Below, piece by piece: positions 49,645 to 59,600 of a stretch of DNA of 64,000 bases. A program made the translations under genes and the position numbers. Origin of the DNA: DAORHV01 sp964513925 (GTDB lineage Bacteria > Patescibacteriota > Gracilibacteria > Peribacterales > Peribacteraceae); contig CAZENR010000008.1 of assembly GCA_964513925.1 (NCBI GenBank), positions 1 through 64,000 on the forward strand. The letters are read 5' to 3'. Under the pieces are notes generated by a model. That model made no database searches and was not told where the DNA came from. It worked only from the letters and a program-made list of their open reading frames with translations. The first letter of the stretch is position 1. Each line of letters opens with the position of its first letter.

Positions 49645-50951
49645 GTTTCTCTCCGATTGCCATGCGTCGCTTGTCTCCACTCCTTCTGGCGCTTTCCTCC
49701 TCGCTCCTGCTCAGCGGCTGCCTGGGCGAACTGATGAGCATGCTGTGCGAGCTGTCTCCAGACGCCGATCACTGTTACCAAACCGCAGCGGTACAGTCGG
49801 GGCAAATAGCAGAGTGCGAGAATATTAAGGGCGAGGGGTTTAAAGGCAGTAATCCGCCGCGCGATAAGTGCTACCTCATGATCGCCGAGAACACCGGGGA
49901 TTACGAAGTATGCAAGCATATCCGTGGCGGGCTGATGTCTTACTCTCAGGAGGAGTGCATTCTAGGCGCTGCAGTGAAGCACGAAGACCCGGAGGGCTGC
50001 AGGCTGTTGAGGGGATCGGATTTCGAATCCTGCAAGCGCCAGGTTGGCGCGAGCATTACACCGGACAAGCTGAAGGATATTTCCGATGAGATTGAGGAAG
50101 CTAAGAAGGCTGCCGGAGCCAACCCGGACGATGCCGATGCCCAAAAGCGCTTGGCGGACTTGAAGAAGAAGGAAAAAGATTTGTTTGAGTTTGCCTCACC
50201 GGACGTTGCGAGCCAGTACTTTAAAGCCCAGCGCGAGGAGTTAATGAGCGACGTCGACGATGAAGATGTGAAGTCCGAAATTGCGAAGCTGTTCGTGGAC
50301 TTCCGATCCAGAAACCCCGGCATGAGCATGAACGAGCAGCTTAAGAAAATGGAGGAAATTAAAGACCAGCAAGAGACCAGCAAGCGCTTGGACGAGTATG
50401 CCAATACGCTCATGGATCAGCTGAAAGAAGGGGCAACAGGGTTTGCCAACGACACGTTCGACGACCTCTACGGCGAAGACATTGAGAAATACAAAGAGGC
50501 CATGGCCGAGCGTGGCATGAAGTACTTAGAAGAGAAAGGTGGCAAAGACCTTATGCGAGGCATAGATAATTTGAAGTGGATGAAGGAGAAGTACGACAAA
50601 GCCTCGGAGCAATACGAGAAGATCAATGAGCAAATCGAGAAACTGCAGAAGGTGTACAACGAGGCCCAGGAAGTAGCCAAGAAGATCGATGACATCAACA
50701 AACTTCTCGCCGAAGGCAAAATAGATGCCGGCAAGGCAAAAGTGCTTCACGGCGCTGTGTACTTGGGCAAAGGCCTGGAGTACGCCACGGGCTATGTACC
50801 CATCTTCGGCTCTACGGTTTCCACCATCAGTAAGGAAACATTCGATGCCACAATCAAATTCGCCACGAAGCGCGCACAGCGCACTACTGCGCTCGACAAG
50901 TGCATCGAAGATCCAGAGCACTGCGACACCGATGGCATTACGGCGTACTAA
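49641..50951 (+). CDS. Coiled-coil lipoprotein, 436 aa
   Basis: Signal II sequence (MRRLSPLLLALSSSLLLSGC, lipobox LSGC) from the second ATG region; the annotated first ATG overlaps the upstream stop. The mature N-terminal third has regularly spaced Cys pairs (CYQTA, CENIK, CYLMI, CKHI, CRLL), like a Cys-rich helical repeat; residues ~140-380 are strongly helical and charged with heptads (EKINEQIEKLQKVYNEAQEV), i.e. a long coiled coil. Likely a surface-anchored spacer or scaffold. Coupled to the membrane gene upstream. Function unknown. Confidence 0.75.
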   Translation: MSFSPIAMRRLSPLLLALSSSLLLSGCLGELMSMLCELSPDADHCYQTAAVQSGQIAECENIKGEGFKGSNPPRDKCYLMIAENTGDYEVCKHIRGGLMSYSQEECILGAAVKHEDPEGCRLLRGSDFESCKRQVGASITPDKLKDISDEIEEAKKAAGANPDDADAQKRLADLKKKEKDLFEFASPDVASQYFKAQREELMSDVDDEDVKSEIAKLFVDFRSRNPGMSMNEQLKKMEEIKDQQETSKRLDEYANTLMDQLKEGATGFANDTFDDLYGEDIEKYKEAMAERGMKYLEEKGGKDLMRGIDNLKWMKEKYDKASEQYEKINEQIEKLQKVYNEAQEVAKKIDDINKLLAEGKIDAGKAKVLHGAVYLGKGLEYATGYVPIFGSTVSTISKETFDATIKFATKRAQRTTALDKCIEDPEHCDTDGITAY

Positions 50952-50988
50952 AGAAGGCATGGATCCAGCACGTGGTACCATGAAGCGC

Positions 50989-51378
50989 ATGCAGGCGGAA
51001 CTACAGCAGTATCACGCGGCTCTTGCCCCGGGCGACAGGGAGATTTGCGATGCTCTCGCCGCTCACATTGTTGCAGGTTTACCCGAGGCAACTTCCAAAA
51101 TTTGGCATCGGCATCCGGTGTGGTTTTTGGCAGGCAACCCGATTGTGGGGTACCACAAGCTGAAGGATTGTGTGCGGCTGTTATTCTGGAGTGGTCAGTC
51201 GTTCCAGGAGCCGGAGCTGAAAAAAGAAGGGTCGTTTAAGGCCGCAGAGGCGCGGTTTACGTCTGCCAAAGATATCGATGCCAAGGCGCTTGCACGCTGG
51301 CTTACCAAAGCACGCGATATCCAGTGGGACTACAAGAACATCGTGAAACACGGAGGGAAGCTGGTGCGCTTGTCGTAG
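50989..51378 (+). CDS. DUF1801 family protein
   Basis: 129 residues. EICDALAAHIVAGLPEATSKIWHRHPVWFLAGN and KDCVRLLFWSG have the DUF1801/YdhG-like pattern (IPEAxE...hP.f...K..VxLxF). Small cytosolic alpha/beta proteins of unknown role. An extended -10 (TGG-TACCAT, 50976-50981) precedes ATG 50989 by 7 nt; ATGs at 50959 and 50980 are in frame but upstream of, or inside, that box. Confidence 0.7.
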   Translation: MQAELQQYHAALAPGDREICDALAAHIVAGLPEATSKIWHRHPVWFLAGNPIVGYHKLKDCVRLLFWSGQSFQEPELKKEGSFKAAEARFTSAKDIDAKALARWLTKARDIQWDYKNIVKHGGKLVRLS

Positions 51379-51382
51379 GGCT

Positions 51383-51973
51383 TTACTGGCACTTCATCAC
51401 CTTCATCTTGCCGCTGCAGTCGTAGCGGCACATCTGTATGCCGCCGCGCTTGCCGGCTTTGCCGATCAGCGTGCACAACTGGGAGTTGCCTTCAATAATG
51501 AAGGGGCTGGACGAAGAAGAAAGCGTGCTGCTTTCAGGAACGAATGTCGGCCCTTCGGAAGAAGAGAAGGTGCCGTCTGTGAATACGATGGGTGGGTTGT
51601 AGCCCATAGATGCGCAAATGGCCTCGGCTTTCTTGAGGAAATCGACTGTTTGGTCCACTTTTGCCATTGTTGCATCGTCTGCCTTGATGCTGCTTGCCTT
51701 CATCAAGGTCGTGGAAATGTTCATGCAATATGCGGACACACCCGGATTCTTACTGAATTTGCCGGCGCCGTCTTGCGGCTTGGCGGTGTTGGATGTCGAG
51801 CTGCTGGAAGTTGCACTGGAACTAACGCTGGAGCTAGAGGAAGACGTGGCTGACGATGATGTCGGTAACCGCAACGGTGCCAATGGCAGACGCAGTGTTT
51901 GGGCCGACGTAACCGGAATAGCAGTCACGACGAACGCAGCTGCAAGAGTAAGGAGGGTGTGGTGGGAGCGCAT
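51383..51973 (-). CDS. Secreted Ser-rich hypothetical protein
   Basis: 196 residues. Signal peptide MRSHHTLLTLAAAFVVTAIP ending around SAQ; then a linker of almost pure Ser/Thr (residues ~38-62), a helical domain (AYCMNISTTLMKASSIKADD, ~80-125), a second Ser-rich stretch and a C-terminal Cys-containing tail (LCTLIGK, MCRYDCSGKMKVMKC). Ser-rich linkers of this kind are also in the surface protein at the left end. ATG 51973 follows a minus-strand TACACT (51985-51980) by 6 nt. Function unknown. Confidence 0.75.
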   Translation of the reverse strand: MRSHHTLLTLAAAFVVTAIPVTSAQTLRLPLAPLRLPTSSSATSSSSSSVSSSATSSSSTSNTAKPQDGAGKFSKNPGVSAYCMNISTTLMKASSIKADDATMAKVDQTVDFLKKAEAICASMGYNPPIVFTDGTFSSSEGPTFVPESSTLSSSSSPFIIEGNSQLCTLIGKAGKRGGIQMCRYDCSGKMKVMKCQ

Positions 51974-52017
51974 GGAGACAGTGTATCCATGTGGAGTGTG
52001 GCCGCAAGTCCGCTTGC

Positions 52018-52926
52018 TTATACGCTCTGCTCCGCCTTGCGCAGCGCCGCTAGATCGAACTTCTTCATCTGCAAGAACGCCTTGGTCACGCGGGCGATTT
52101 TTTCCTTGTCGCCGCTTTGCATTATGCGCTGCAACTCTGCAGGATTCACCTGCCACGACACGCCGAACTTGTCCTTCAGCCAGCCGCATTGCTCTGCCTC
52201 GGGCACGGCAGAAAGCGCGCTCCAGTAGGCGTCTATTTCCTCCTGTGAATCGCACTGCACCAACAGCGATAACGCCTCGGTAAAGCCGAATGCGTGCATG
52301 TGTCCGCTGTCCATGGCTGCAAACCACTGTCCTTCCAGCATGAAGTCAGCAAACATGATCTTGGCGGCTTTTTCTGGTGCCGCACCCGGCGGATAGGTTG
52401 CCGTTATGCCGCGCTTGGAATTCTTGAACACCGAGACATAAAAATCTATGGCGGCCTCGGCATTGCCCGTGTTGTCGCCGGTAAACATCAGCGACGGGAT
52501 GATGAACGGCCTTGGTTCGCCTTCGGGCCGTGTGAGAATGAGCTGCCAGTTCACGCCGTACTTGTCTTGAATCCAGCCGTAACGCTTGCTGAACGGATAC
52601 TCATCAATTGGCATCAGCGGCGTGCCGCCCTGCGATAATACTGCCCACAGCGCGTCCAAATGCTCGCGGGCTTTGGGGTCCTTGGACGGATCGAAATTCA
52701 CCATGAACGAAATGCATGGGTTGAGTTTGAAGTACGGTCCGGCGCTAATGGCCATGAACGAATAGCCGCACAGGTCGAACGCGACGATATCGCAGTTGCC
52801 CGACGGTGTGTGCTCCAGCACCGATGTATGCGTTACGCGCGAGTCGCCTCCGAATGCCGCAACGTAGAACGAGGCAGCTTCCTTTGCCTCTTTGTCGAAC
52901 CACAAGTGGGGGATGATCTTCTGCAT
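52018..52926 (-). CDS. PhnB-like double VOC-domain protein
   Basis: 302 residues made of two tandem PhnB/DUF-type VOC domains, each beginning with a pattern like ITPHLWFDKEAKEAASFY (here KIIPHLWFDKEAKEAASFY and SLMFTGDNTGNAEAAIDFY) and ending with YGWIQDKYGVNWQLI / CGWLKDKFGVSWQVNP. A C-terminal ~45-residue helical tail (RIMQSGDKEKIARVTKAFLQ) follows, as in many 3-demethylubiquinone-methyltransferase-like members. Enzymatic role unknown. A minus-strand TAGGCT precedes ATG 52926 by 7 nt. Confidence 0.8.
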   Translation of the reverse strand: MQKIIPHLWFDKEAKEAASFYVAAFGGDSRVTHTSVLEHTPSGNCDIVAFDLCGYSFMAISAGPYFKLNPCISFMVNFDPSKDPKAREHLDALWAVLSQGGTPLMPIDEYPFSKRYGWIQDKYGVNWQLILTRPEGEPRPFIIPSLMFTGDNTGNAEAAIDFYVSVFKNSKRGITATYPPGAAPEKAAKIMFADFMLEGQWFAAMDSGHMHAFGFTEALSLLVQCDSQEEIDAYWSALSAVPEAEQCGWLKDKFGVSWQVNPAELQRIMQSGDKEKIARVTKAFLQMKKFDLAALRKAEQSV

Positions 52927-52971
52927 GGCTCGCAGCCTAGCGCATTTCCCGCCGTACGCCGAATGTGCCGG

Positions 52972-53406
52972 TTATACCTTCTTCATTGCCGCGCTTACAA
53001 GCCCGGGCTTCTTTGCGGCGGCCTTGAGCACGGTAGCCAGTGCTTGCAGGTCCACATCTTCCAATTTCTTGAAGCGAATGCAGCTTTTACCCACGCTTAC
53101 CTTGCCCAGGTTCTTTTTGTGCTTTTCGGCCAGGTACTGTTTGCCATCCAATGCGCAGACGTACAGGCTGATGTACTGTTTCTGGCTTGCCAGTGCAATT
53201 ACGGGCCACTGCACCTGCTGCTTTTTGTAGTTGAGGTACGGGAACGATCCGTACCCGAGCATGTTGTACGCAAAGTGCGACTTGAGCGACGGCACCGTTT
53301 TTTGAATGAAGGTATGCAACTGCTCTACTTGTGCCTTGCGCTCCGCTGGTAACGCCGCAAGGTATGTGGCTACCGATGTCGCCTTGGTCGGCTTGAACAT
53401 GTTCAT
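52972..53406 (-). CDS. DUF1801 family protein (second)
   Basis: 144 residues. KATSVATYLAALPAERKAQVEQL and HFAYNMLGYGSFPYLNYK fit the DUF1801 domain; KHKKNLGKVSVGKSCIRFKK is the conserved end (GKSCIRFK). Unrelated in detail to the DUF1801 gene at 50989, so not a tandem copy. ATG 53406 follows a minus-strand TACCAT (53419-53414) by 7 nt. Cytosolic, function unknown. Confidence 0.75.
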   Translation of the reverse strand: MNMFKPTKATSVATYLAALPAERKAQVEQLHTFIQKTVPSLKSHFAYNMLGYGSFPYLNYKKQQVQWPVIALASQKQYISLYVCALDGKQYLAEKHKKNLGKVSVGKSCIRFKKLEDVDLQALATVLKAAAKKPGLVSAAMKKV

Positions 53407-53447
53407 GGGTCGTATGGTATCAGCAAGTGATTGCGAGCCGCGGGAAA

Positions 53448-53475
53448 TTGACAAAAATGATTAATATAGTAATAT
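53448..53475 (+). promoter_or_regulatory. Promoter of the gene at 53498
   Basis: Consensus TTGACA (53448-53453), 16 bp, TAATAT (53470-53475); AT-rich surroundings. Expected start leaves a leader of about 16 nt without Shine-Dalgarno. Confidence 0.7.
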
Positions 53476-53497
53476 ATTCAACCTCATTTCATGAGCA

Positions 53498-54175
53498 ATG
53501 AACCACTCTCTTGAGCACAGCATTGAAGGAGCGTTGCGGGCCACACAGCACCACCCCGATTACGCTGCCCAGGCAGAAGCGGATCTTGCAGCACTCATAG
53601 AAGAGTTTCGGTCGTCTGGCAGTCCGCCTGCCAGAATGAACGAGCTTCGTGCTCGCGCCAACGATGTCGTGCTCATGCAGGAGAAGTACTTCCGAGGCAG
53701 GGTGGCCTTCTTGATGCGTTTGGTTGCGTACCTAGGCGAGCGACCGGAGCAGCAACTGGATGTGGCGGAGGATGGGTGCGGCAGCGGTATCGATTTACAT
53801 GTCATACACACGCTACTTGGGCAAAAGTTGAACCTGACTGGTATCGACATCAACGATGCGGCACTTGCCATCGCCAAGCAGCGGGTGCCAGCTGTCCGCT
53901 ACCTCACGGACTTTGATGACCAGCAGTACCACGTCATTTACAGCGATTACGTCAGCATTGGCGATAATGCCCCGTGGACGATTGCCGCCAGAGGAGAGAA
54001 GTGTTTTGCGGCCTTGCGTTCACCTGGCGTGGTCTTGCAACAAGCAGACATGGAGCATGTGCAAATGTACCGCCAAAGCTTTGGTAGAAAGTTCTTGCAT
54101 GTGGCACAGCCTGAATTCTTGGCAGACATTCCAGGCCGGTATAGCTGCCGACTCTATCGATTCGAAAAGCCGTAA
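53498..54175 (+). CDS. Putative class I SAM-dependent methyltransferase
   Basis: 225 residues. A helical N-terminal ~85 residues is followed by VAEDGCGSGIDLHVIHTLLG (~88-107), motif I of Rossmann methyltransferases, and LTGIDINDAALAIAKQRVP with the acidic SAM-ribose residue. YHVIYSDYVSIGD fits motif IV. The final part lacks other landmarks. Substrate unknown. It has its own consensus promoter and lies 15 bp upstream of the next gene, so the two may be co-transcribed. Confidence 0.7.
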   Translation: MNHSLEHSIEGALRATQHHPDYAAQAEADLAALIEEFRSSGSPPARMNELRARANDVVLMQEKYFRGRVAFLMRLVAYLGERPEQQLDVAEDGCGSGIDLHVIHTLLGQKLNLTGIDINDAALAIAKQRVPAVRYLTDFDDQQYHVIYSDYVSIGDNAPWTIAARGEKCFAALRSPGVVLQQADMEHVQMYRQSFGRKFLHVAQPEFLADIPGRYSCRLYRFEKP

Positions 54176-54190
54176 CATTTCTTTTTTTGC

Positions 54191-54988
54191 ATGCAAAAGC
54201 CTACATTCATCCCCGGCAAAGCGAACATTGTGGCGGGAGTGCCGCAGTTGCACATCGAATGGCGCAACCCTGTTAGGGAACGGCTTGTGTTGCCGAATGG
54301 CGTCTATGTTCCGATTGGAGAACGTCCAGACCATGAATCGCTGCAAAGAATTGGACAACTATTTGGAGGACACGAATTTGCCGAACGTGTCATCCCAGCG
54401 GACCAAAGCACCGAAGGCGTGCTGCTTGGCAGCATGATGGACTACGGCATTAGTCCGGTGACTGCCAAGGATGTGAATTCGGAGCACGTGAACAACTGCC
54501 ACATCTTGGCTGCGGTCGGCGTTGCAACGCAGGGGGCAACGCCGCTCCAAGAGCATGCGTTGTTTGCGCACATCAACCCTGCGGCACACATGTTGCAGAC
54601 TCGTAATTTCCACACGCTGCTGCGAGAGCGCGTGCGACAGCTTTGCAGTTCCACGCACCGGTTTACTCGGGACGTGCTGTTTGCAGGCGGGTGCATAGAT
54701 GTTTCCTCGGAACAACGGGCCGATTGGAGCACGGAGCTCTGCATACAATCCATAGAGACCATGGCCAAACTCTGCGAAGAGCTGGATGTAGAGCCCACCG
54801 TTACCAGACCCGGCATTCAGGACGTTGATACGCACATGTCCTTGGCCACACAGCAGCGCAAACTTCTGGTGCGCCCATCTTTTGCTCCAAAACTAGAACT
54901 ACCCGACCAAGTGGCGCCGCACTTGTTCTTGGCTTCGCAGGCACGTATGTACATTCAGCGCATTCGGTCGATTATGCAGTGGGACTAG
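54191..54988 (+). CDS. Hypothetical protein, 265 aa
   Basis: Soluble protein. The segment NNCHILAAVGVATQGATPLQ followed by ALFAHINPAAHM (~100-132) places a Cys and a His much as in the CheD deamidase fold, and a later AGGCIDVSSE is Gly-rich, but the similarity is too weak to call. No chemotaxis gene is nearby. Start ATG 54191; no convincing -10 directly before it, so co-transcription with the methyltransferase gene 15 bp upstream is likely. Function unknown. Confidence 0.6.
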   Translation: MQKPTFIPGKANIVAGVPQLHIEWRNPVRERLVLPNGVYVPIGERPDHESLQRIGQLFGGHEFAERVIPADQSTEGVLLGSMMDYGISPVTAKDVNSEHVNNCHILAAVGVATQGATPLQEHALFAHINPAAHMLQTRNFHTLLRERVRQLCSSTHRFTRDVLFAGGCIDVSSEQRADWSTELCIQSIETMAKLCEELDVEPTVTRPGIQDVDTHMSLATQQRKLLVRPSFAPKLELPDQVAPHLFLASQARMYIQRIRSIMQWD

Positions 54989-54998
54989 TGAGCAGCGC

Positions 54999-55004
54999 TA
55001 TACT
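54999..55004 (+). promoter_or_regulatory. -10 box of the gene at 55011 (leaderless)
   Basis: TATACT ends 6 nt before ATG 55011. Confidence 0.6.
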
Positions 55005-55010
55005 AGCTCC

Positions 55011-55598
55011 ATGAAGATTGCGCTTGCAGCACTTGCTGCCACCTTCGCGCTAGTTGGCAACGTGCCATATCTGCGCGATGTCTTGCGCAGGCGGATCCAG
55101 CCACATCCGTATACGTGGCTGGTCTGGTCGTGCGTGTCGGCAATTACCCTGGCAGGACAGTACACAAAGGGTGCAGGCATTGGAGCCCTGCCTACCGCTG
55201 TTGCCGAGTCGTTCACCATCATTATTTTTGTGTTCTCGTTGCAGTATGGCTTTCGCAATATCAAACGCGTAGATACGGTCTTTCTTGTTATAGCACTCCT
55301 GGGACTCGTGCCGTGGTTACTCACCAGTGATCCCACGTGGTCTGTGGTGGTTGTGGTGGCCATAGATCTTGTGGCATTCGTCCCCACGCTGCGCAAGACG
55401 TGGCGCCAGCCAACGTCCGAAACGCCCATGCTCTATTCCATGAATGTGTGCAGACATGTGCTGACGCTGGGCGCTCTTCAATCATACAATGTCGCGACCA
55501 TGCTGCATTCACTTGCAATGATTGTCACCAATTCGCTGATGACCCTGCTCATACTTCGGGGCAATAAGCCTGTTTCTCGTCACGCAGCCGTACTATGA
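55011..55598 (+). CDS. PQ-loop-like membrane protein
   Basis: 195 residues, six to seven membrane helices. The two halves each contain a similar motif: NVPYLRDVLRRRIQPHPYTW (~17-36) and VPTLRKTWRQPTSETPM (~125-141), the pattern of PQ-loop/SemiSWEET proteins in which the conserved Pro-Tyr or Pro-Thr begins a hinge. Those families move sugars or act as small transporters; the exact substrate is open. Its stop overlaps the next start (ATGA), so translation of the 137-aa protein is coupled. Confidence 0.65.
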   Translation: MKIALAALAATFALVGNVPYLRDVLRRRIQPHPYTWLVWSCVSAITLAGQYTKGAGIGALPTAVAESFTIIIFVFSLQYGFRNIKRVDTVFLVIALLGLVPWLLTSDPTWSVVVVVAIDLVAFVPTLRKTWRQPTSETPMLYSMNVCRHVLTLGALQSYNVATMLHSLAMIVTNSLMTLLILRGNKPVSRHAAVL

Positions 55599-56008
55599 AC
55601 CGCACCCCCGAGGACATTGCCGCAGCCATACGCACTGCGTTTCCCAACCCCGATGTGCGCCCCACCGATGCCGAAGTGGAGGCGGTCATGCGCCCACTGG
55701 CGCCCGAGTCGTACCAATATCGACGCGCCATTCGCCATGCGTTAGGCGTGCATGGCGGCGTGCTGTTTCCGGTGGATCACTGGATGGAGGCCAATCTTGT
55801 GGTTTCCGGCAGCGGCCAGGAGCACGACCGTGCCATACGGTTTTTACTCATGGATACCTGTACCTGCGTCTTGGATATTCTGGAAACAGCCATTGCCCAC
55901 GCACCGGGACCGGTGGATCCGCGAATCTTGGCACTGCGCGAACATCCGCACCTGGTGGCACGCCGCAGCCAGGATGCTGTAGGTTCGCAGCCGCCTGCGT
56001 CTACCTAG
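55595..56008 (+). CDS. Hypothetical protein, 137 aa
   Basis: Small soluble protein, acidic N-terminal half (NPDVRPTDAEVEAVMRPLAP) and a helical C-terminal half with Cys-Thr-Cys (MDTCTCVLDILE). No signal peptide, no known motif. Translationally coupled to the PQ-loop-like gene by ATGA overlap, so it may be an accessory of that membrane protein. It overlaps the convergent gene at 56005 by 4 bp. Confidence 0.6.
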   Translation: MNRTPEDIAAAIRTAFPNPDVRPTDAEVEAVMRPLAPESYQYRRAIRHALGVHGGVLFPVDHWMEANLVVSGSGQEHDRAIRFLLMDTCTCVLDILETAIAHAPGPVDPRILALREHPHLVARRSQDAVGSQPPAST

Positions 56009-56598
56009 TTTAAGAACCGTGGGCGATTCGGCTTCAGTGAACCCAGCGTTGCCGGAAAGGCTTTGACGAGCTCGCTGACAAGTAGCTGCCGCGCGTTGTA
56101 GTCGTCGGTCAGCTGCTTTGCATCTAGGCCGCCTCTTCCAAGCACTGCTGCTGCAAGCTGCACTACGCACTCGGCCATCCATGCCGAACGCTTGCGCTGT
56201 GCGGCGCCGCCTTTTTCTTTGGGGTAGTTGACCTCGTCGGCTGCCATGGCTTCCAGCATGGCGGCAACCTTATCCGGTGCCAGGGTTTCCACCCTAGCGA
56301 TGATAGGCTTTGGCGTATCGATCGCTTTGAGAGGCGTAACGGGGGCAGTCGTAGGCTGCGTGATGGTGCTGGTGCCGGTGCGTGCATCGGGGCCAACTTT
56401 CACGTGTGGGCTGCCGGTCGTGGTGGGCGTGGCCCCTGCTGCGGTGACCGTAGTGTGAATAGTGCGCTTCGTTTCAGTACGGCCATCATCAAGTTTTTTT
56501 GGGGTCGGCGGAAGCGTGGGGCGCGGTGCAGGTGCTTCGATTCTGCTGGCTCCCTCTCGTGAAGACGGGTTGGTGGTACCTCGGTGGAAATCGCCCAT
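56005..56598 (-). CDS. Hypothetical protein with Pro/Thr-rich N-terminal half
   Basis: 197 residues. The first ~95 are low-complexity (Pro, Thr, Ala, Lys) and probably disordered; residues ~100-190 form a helical domain (TLAPDKVAAMLEAMAADEVN, MAECVVQLAAAVLG). No signal peptide. Its ATG is 28 bp after the stop of the giant gene at 56627 and no separate -10 is obvious, so the two are likely one operon and may function together. Family not recognised. Confidence 0.6.
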   Translation of the reverse strand: MGDFHRGTTNPSSREGASRIEAPAPRPTLPPTPKKLDDGRTETKRTIHTTVTAAGATPTTTGSPHVKVGPDARTGTSTITQPTTAPVTPLKAIDTPKPIIARVETLAPDKVAAMLEAMAADEVNYPKEKGGAAQRKRSAWMAECVVQLAAAVLGRGGLDAKQLTDDYNARQLLVSELVKAFPATLGSLKPNRPRFLN

Positions 56599-56626
56599 AG
56601 AGTTGGAAGGAAAGAAGGAGATAATC

Positions 56627-59600
56627 TTAGGATGTTTTCAGCCGCAATGCACGTATATCGTCTGCGTACTCCGGGTCAGTACGCAGTGCCTGGCCCACCT
56701 CTTCCGCTTGTAGCATGAGGAGCGCGATATTCTGCCGTACGTCATACACCGCGCCGCGCTGCTCTCCAAAGCTTCCCGCATGTGCAAAATGCACGTCCAT
56801 GCAGGCCTTAACGCAGCGGTCAAAGTGCTCCGGGTTTTTGGAGGAATCTGCGTAGGATTCGTGTTCGCCCCGGGCGTACACCCATGGAGCCTTCAACGTG
56901 TCTTCTAGGCCGTAATCACCCAAAATCTCCCGGTGACGCTCCATGTAACCCAGGCCTGCTTCGCGCAGCGGCCCGCCGTACTGGACATGGCGCAAGCTGG
57001 CTCCCACAACGTGCGCAATGTCCACGTCGTCCATGGTGTAGATGTTGGGGCGCTGCTGTGTAGGCTTCCAGTCTACGTGCCACCGGCCCAAGATGTCGGT
57101 GCGGCCGGCAACGTTTTTGCCGCTGCTGGGTGCACCCTGGAACATAAACGGCAGCTCGAAGTTCCGGCGCTCTCCGTAGGATTCCGGGTATGCATCGTAG
57201 GCCACGATGCGGGCGGCGGTCAGGTGGTGGTTTTCCGGACTGTTGGGCACGAAAGAGTCTAGTTTGAACGGGGCGCATTCGGCGGTGCCCAACATGCATG
57301 AGCTGCCGAAGTAGGCGCAGAATTCCGGAGACAGCCTGCCGGTAATACCCAGTTGCAGCTCGGGCTTTGTAGGATCTACCAATCCTTCCAGCGCCAGCAT
57401 GAAAATGAACAGACGCATTTCGTTCTTGCTCATAAAGCCCGGAATGATGAGCGATGTGTTGCTGTGGATCATCCGAAACGGCGTCTGGCCCAGCGAGAGC
57501 AGGTGCTTCATCAGTTCCAGGTGTTTGTCGCTCACGGGGTTGCCAAAATGCCAGCGTCCGCCTATTGGCCCCAGCGGCACATCGTCCAAGCGCCATTGTT
57601 CCACTTGTGCCAGGAATTCCGGCAGACGCTGCGCAAGACCGGCGTACAGACCGGCAGTGTCCTCCGTATCGGGATCTGCTTGGCGCAGAGCCAAATCGCG
57701 CACCATGGATGCGCCGGCTTGCATGTTGATGCGCGAGCCGGAACCGTGGCGCTGCTCCATGAGCCGCAAGCCACGCCGCTCGTCGCCGTCGCCGGTGTGT
57801 TCCTGGATAATGCGACTGCCGACAAAGTGGAACGCGCGTGCGGTATGCGCGTTGGAATCGTGCAGGTCGGCAAAGCGCTGTTGCTCGGTACGCGGCGGCA
57901 GTGCCGCAGGAAGGGTATGGCGGTTGAAGTTGTGGATGTGCGGGAACAGCGTTGCGTACTGCGGAACGCGGAACTGCGTCAGCAGCCGATGCACAATGTC
58001 CTGTGCCACGAACGGCGCCCCTGCCCAAATGCGGTCCAACTCTTCCTCCAACTCCCTGCGCACATTGCCGATGGCATGCCCCAGCGTGCTTGTCGCCTGC
58101 TCAGAATCGTCCCAGGCGGACACCTCTTGCATGACTTTCGTCACGCGGGCAATGGCATTGGGCAAGCTGGTGTTCACCGATTCCTCCATGCATCGCACCA
58201 GCACGCGTTGCAAGAAGTCCTGCACGACATCGAACGCCTGCTCCGGCGTTTCGCTCTGCTCAACGGCATTGCGCAGGGCATCGGGATCCAGCGCGCCTAT
58301 TTCCTGCAAGCGCACCAAATTTGATAGCAACACGCCTGCGGCTTGCGGTTGGGGTCCGCTTGCCACTGCCTCCTCGTCGGTATCCAGCAGCTGGGGCAAC
58401 ACGCTTTTCTTCAACATGTCTCGCAGCGCGGCATGCGGAATGACGGCGGCAATGGCCATGCTGTTGATGATGCTCAGTGTTCCAAATGTTTCCTGCAGTG
58501 CCATCATGCGGTTCCTGCGTAGCTGATTCGTTCTCGACAGTTTGACACTCCGAATGTCTCGGTCCATGTCTTCGATCATGGTCGCCTCTCTGTCGTCTGC
58601 AGTAATGGGTGCCGCATGCGCCTCGGGCGACAGAGTTCTGCCTGCATCGGCATTTCGGCGCTGTCGTCGGTCGCGTTCGTACTCATCTTCCTGTCTTTGA
58701 CCATATGTGTTGTCGCTTTGGGCCGCATGACCGGTGCCACGTAACGACTGCAAGCGCTCATGCCAGTTCCAGTGCACGTCTTTTTCAATAGCAATGTTCT
58801 GTTCGGGGCGTAAGTCTGTCGTTAACCAAACGCACAGCGCTTCGAGCTCCGGCCCAGTTAGAAGCCCCATAATCCATGCGTCGAGCATGTTTGCAACGAG
58901 CATCTGTTTGCCAATTTCCCGGCGCGCGTTTTCTTCCGCGACTGCCGGCCGATCATTCGGGTGTTCCAGTCCGGTAAAGCGCCATCCCGGCGTTTCGATT
59001 TGATCAAATAGCTGTAGGAAACGGAGGAATCCCTTGGGCGGATGCCACGGGTCTGGCATACGCGCTGCGCAAAAGCGGCAGTAAATATTGGCAACACTTT
59101 CGTCGGTTCCATCGCATTCCTCGCGCAATTGCTGGTAGAAATCCATGACACCGAGCACCGGGTTTTGCGGTGCCGCCACGGCAACGTGCGATGCGGCCAC
59201 CGGCAGCAGCGGCTTGGCCTCATTCGATTGTCCCGGCAGTAGGCCGCGCCGCTCCATATCCTGTGCGAAGTGCGGCAATGCCGGCACGTACGTACGCGCG
59301 CGCTGTGCCAACGGTTCCCTGAATTTTTCGCCAATGGCATGCAGCGTGTCGAATCCAATGCGCTGCACATGCACTTTACCGCTGACGGTAAGTGACCGTC
59401 CGAGCATGGTTGCAGCCAGGCGGTCCACGCCCGGGAGTGCGAATACCGGCCGCGAACTTTCCATCGCGCCGATGGTGGGGGACGCAGGGCGTACATGCTC
59501 CAGGTGCATGCATACCTGTCGCAGGCGCTCTGCACGGCGTGCTGGCTCTTCTTGTTGCACGATATGTAGACAGTGCCAAAGCACGGCTATTGCCCGACGC

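Noticed and set aside
54191..54988. CheD chemoreceptor deamidase
   Set aside because: Only a loose Cys...His arrangement; no chemotaxis genes nearby and the surrounding sequence does not fit, so left as hypothetical.
57353..58526. Two overlapping plus-strand frames of 323 and 375 codons
   Set aside because: Both are antisense to the giant hypothetical gene and overlap each other; low-complexity content, so treated as shadows.
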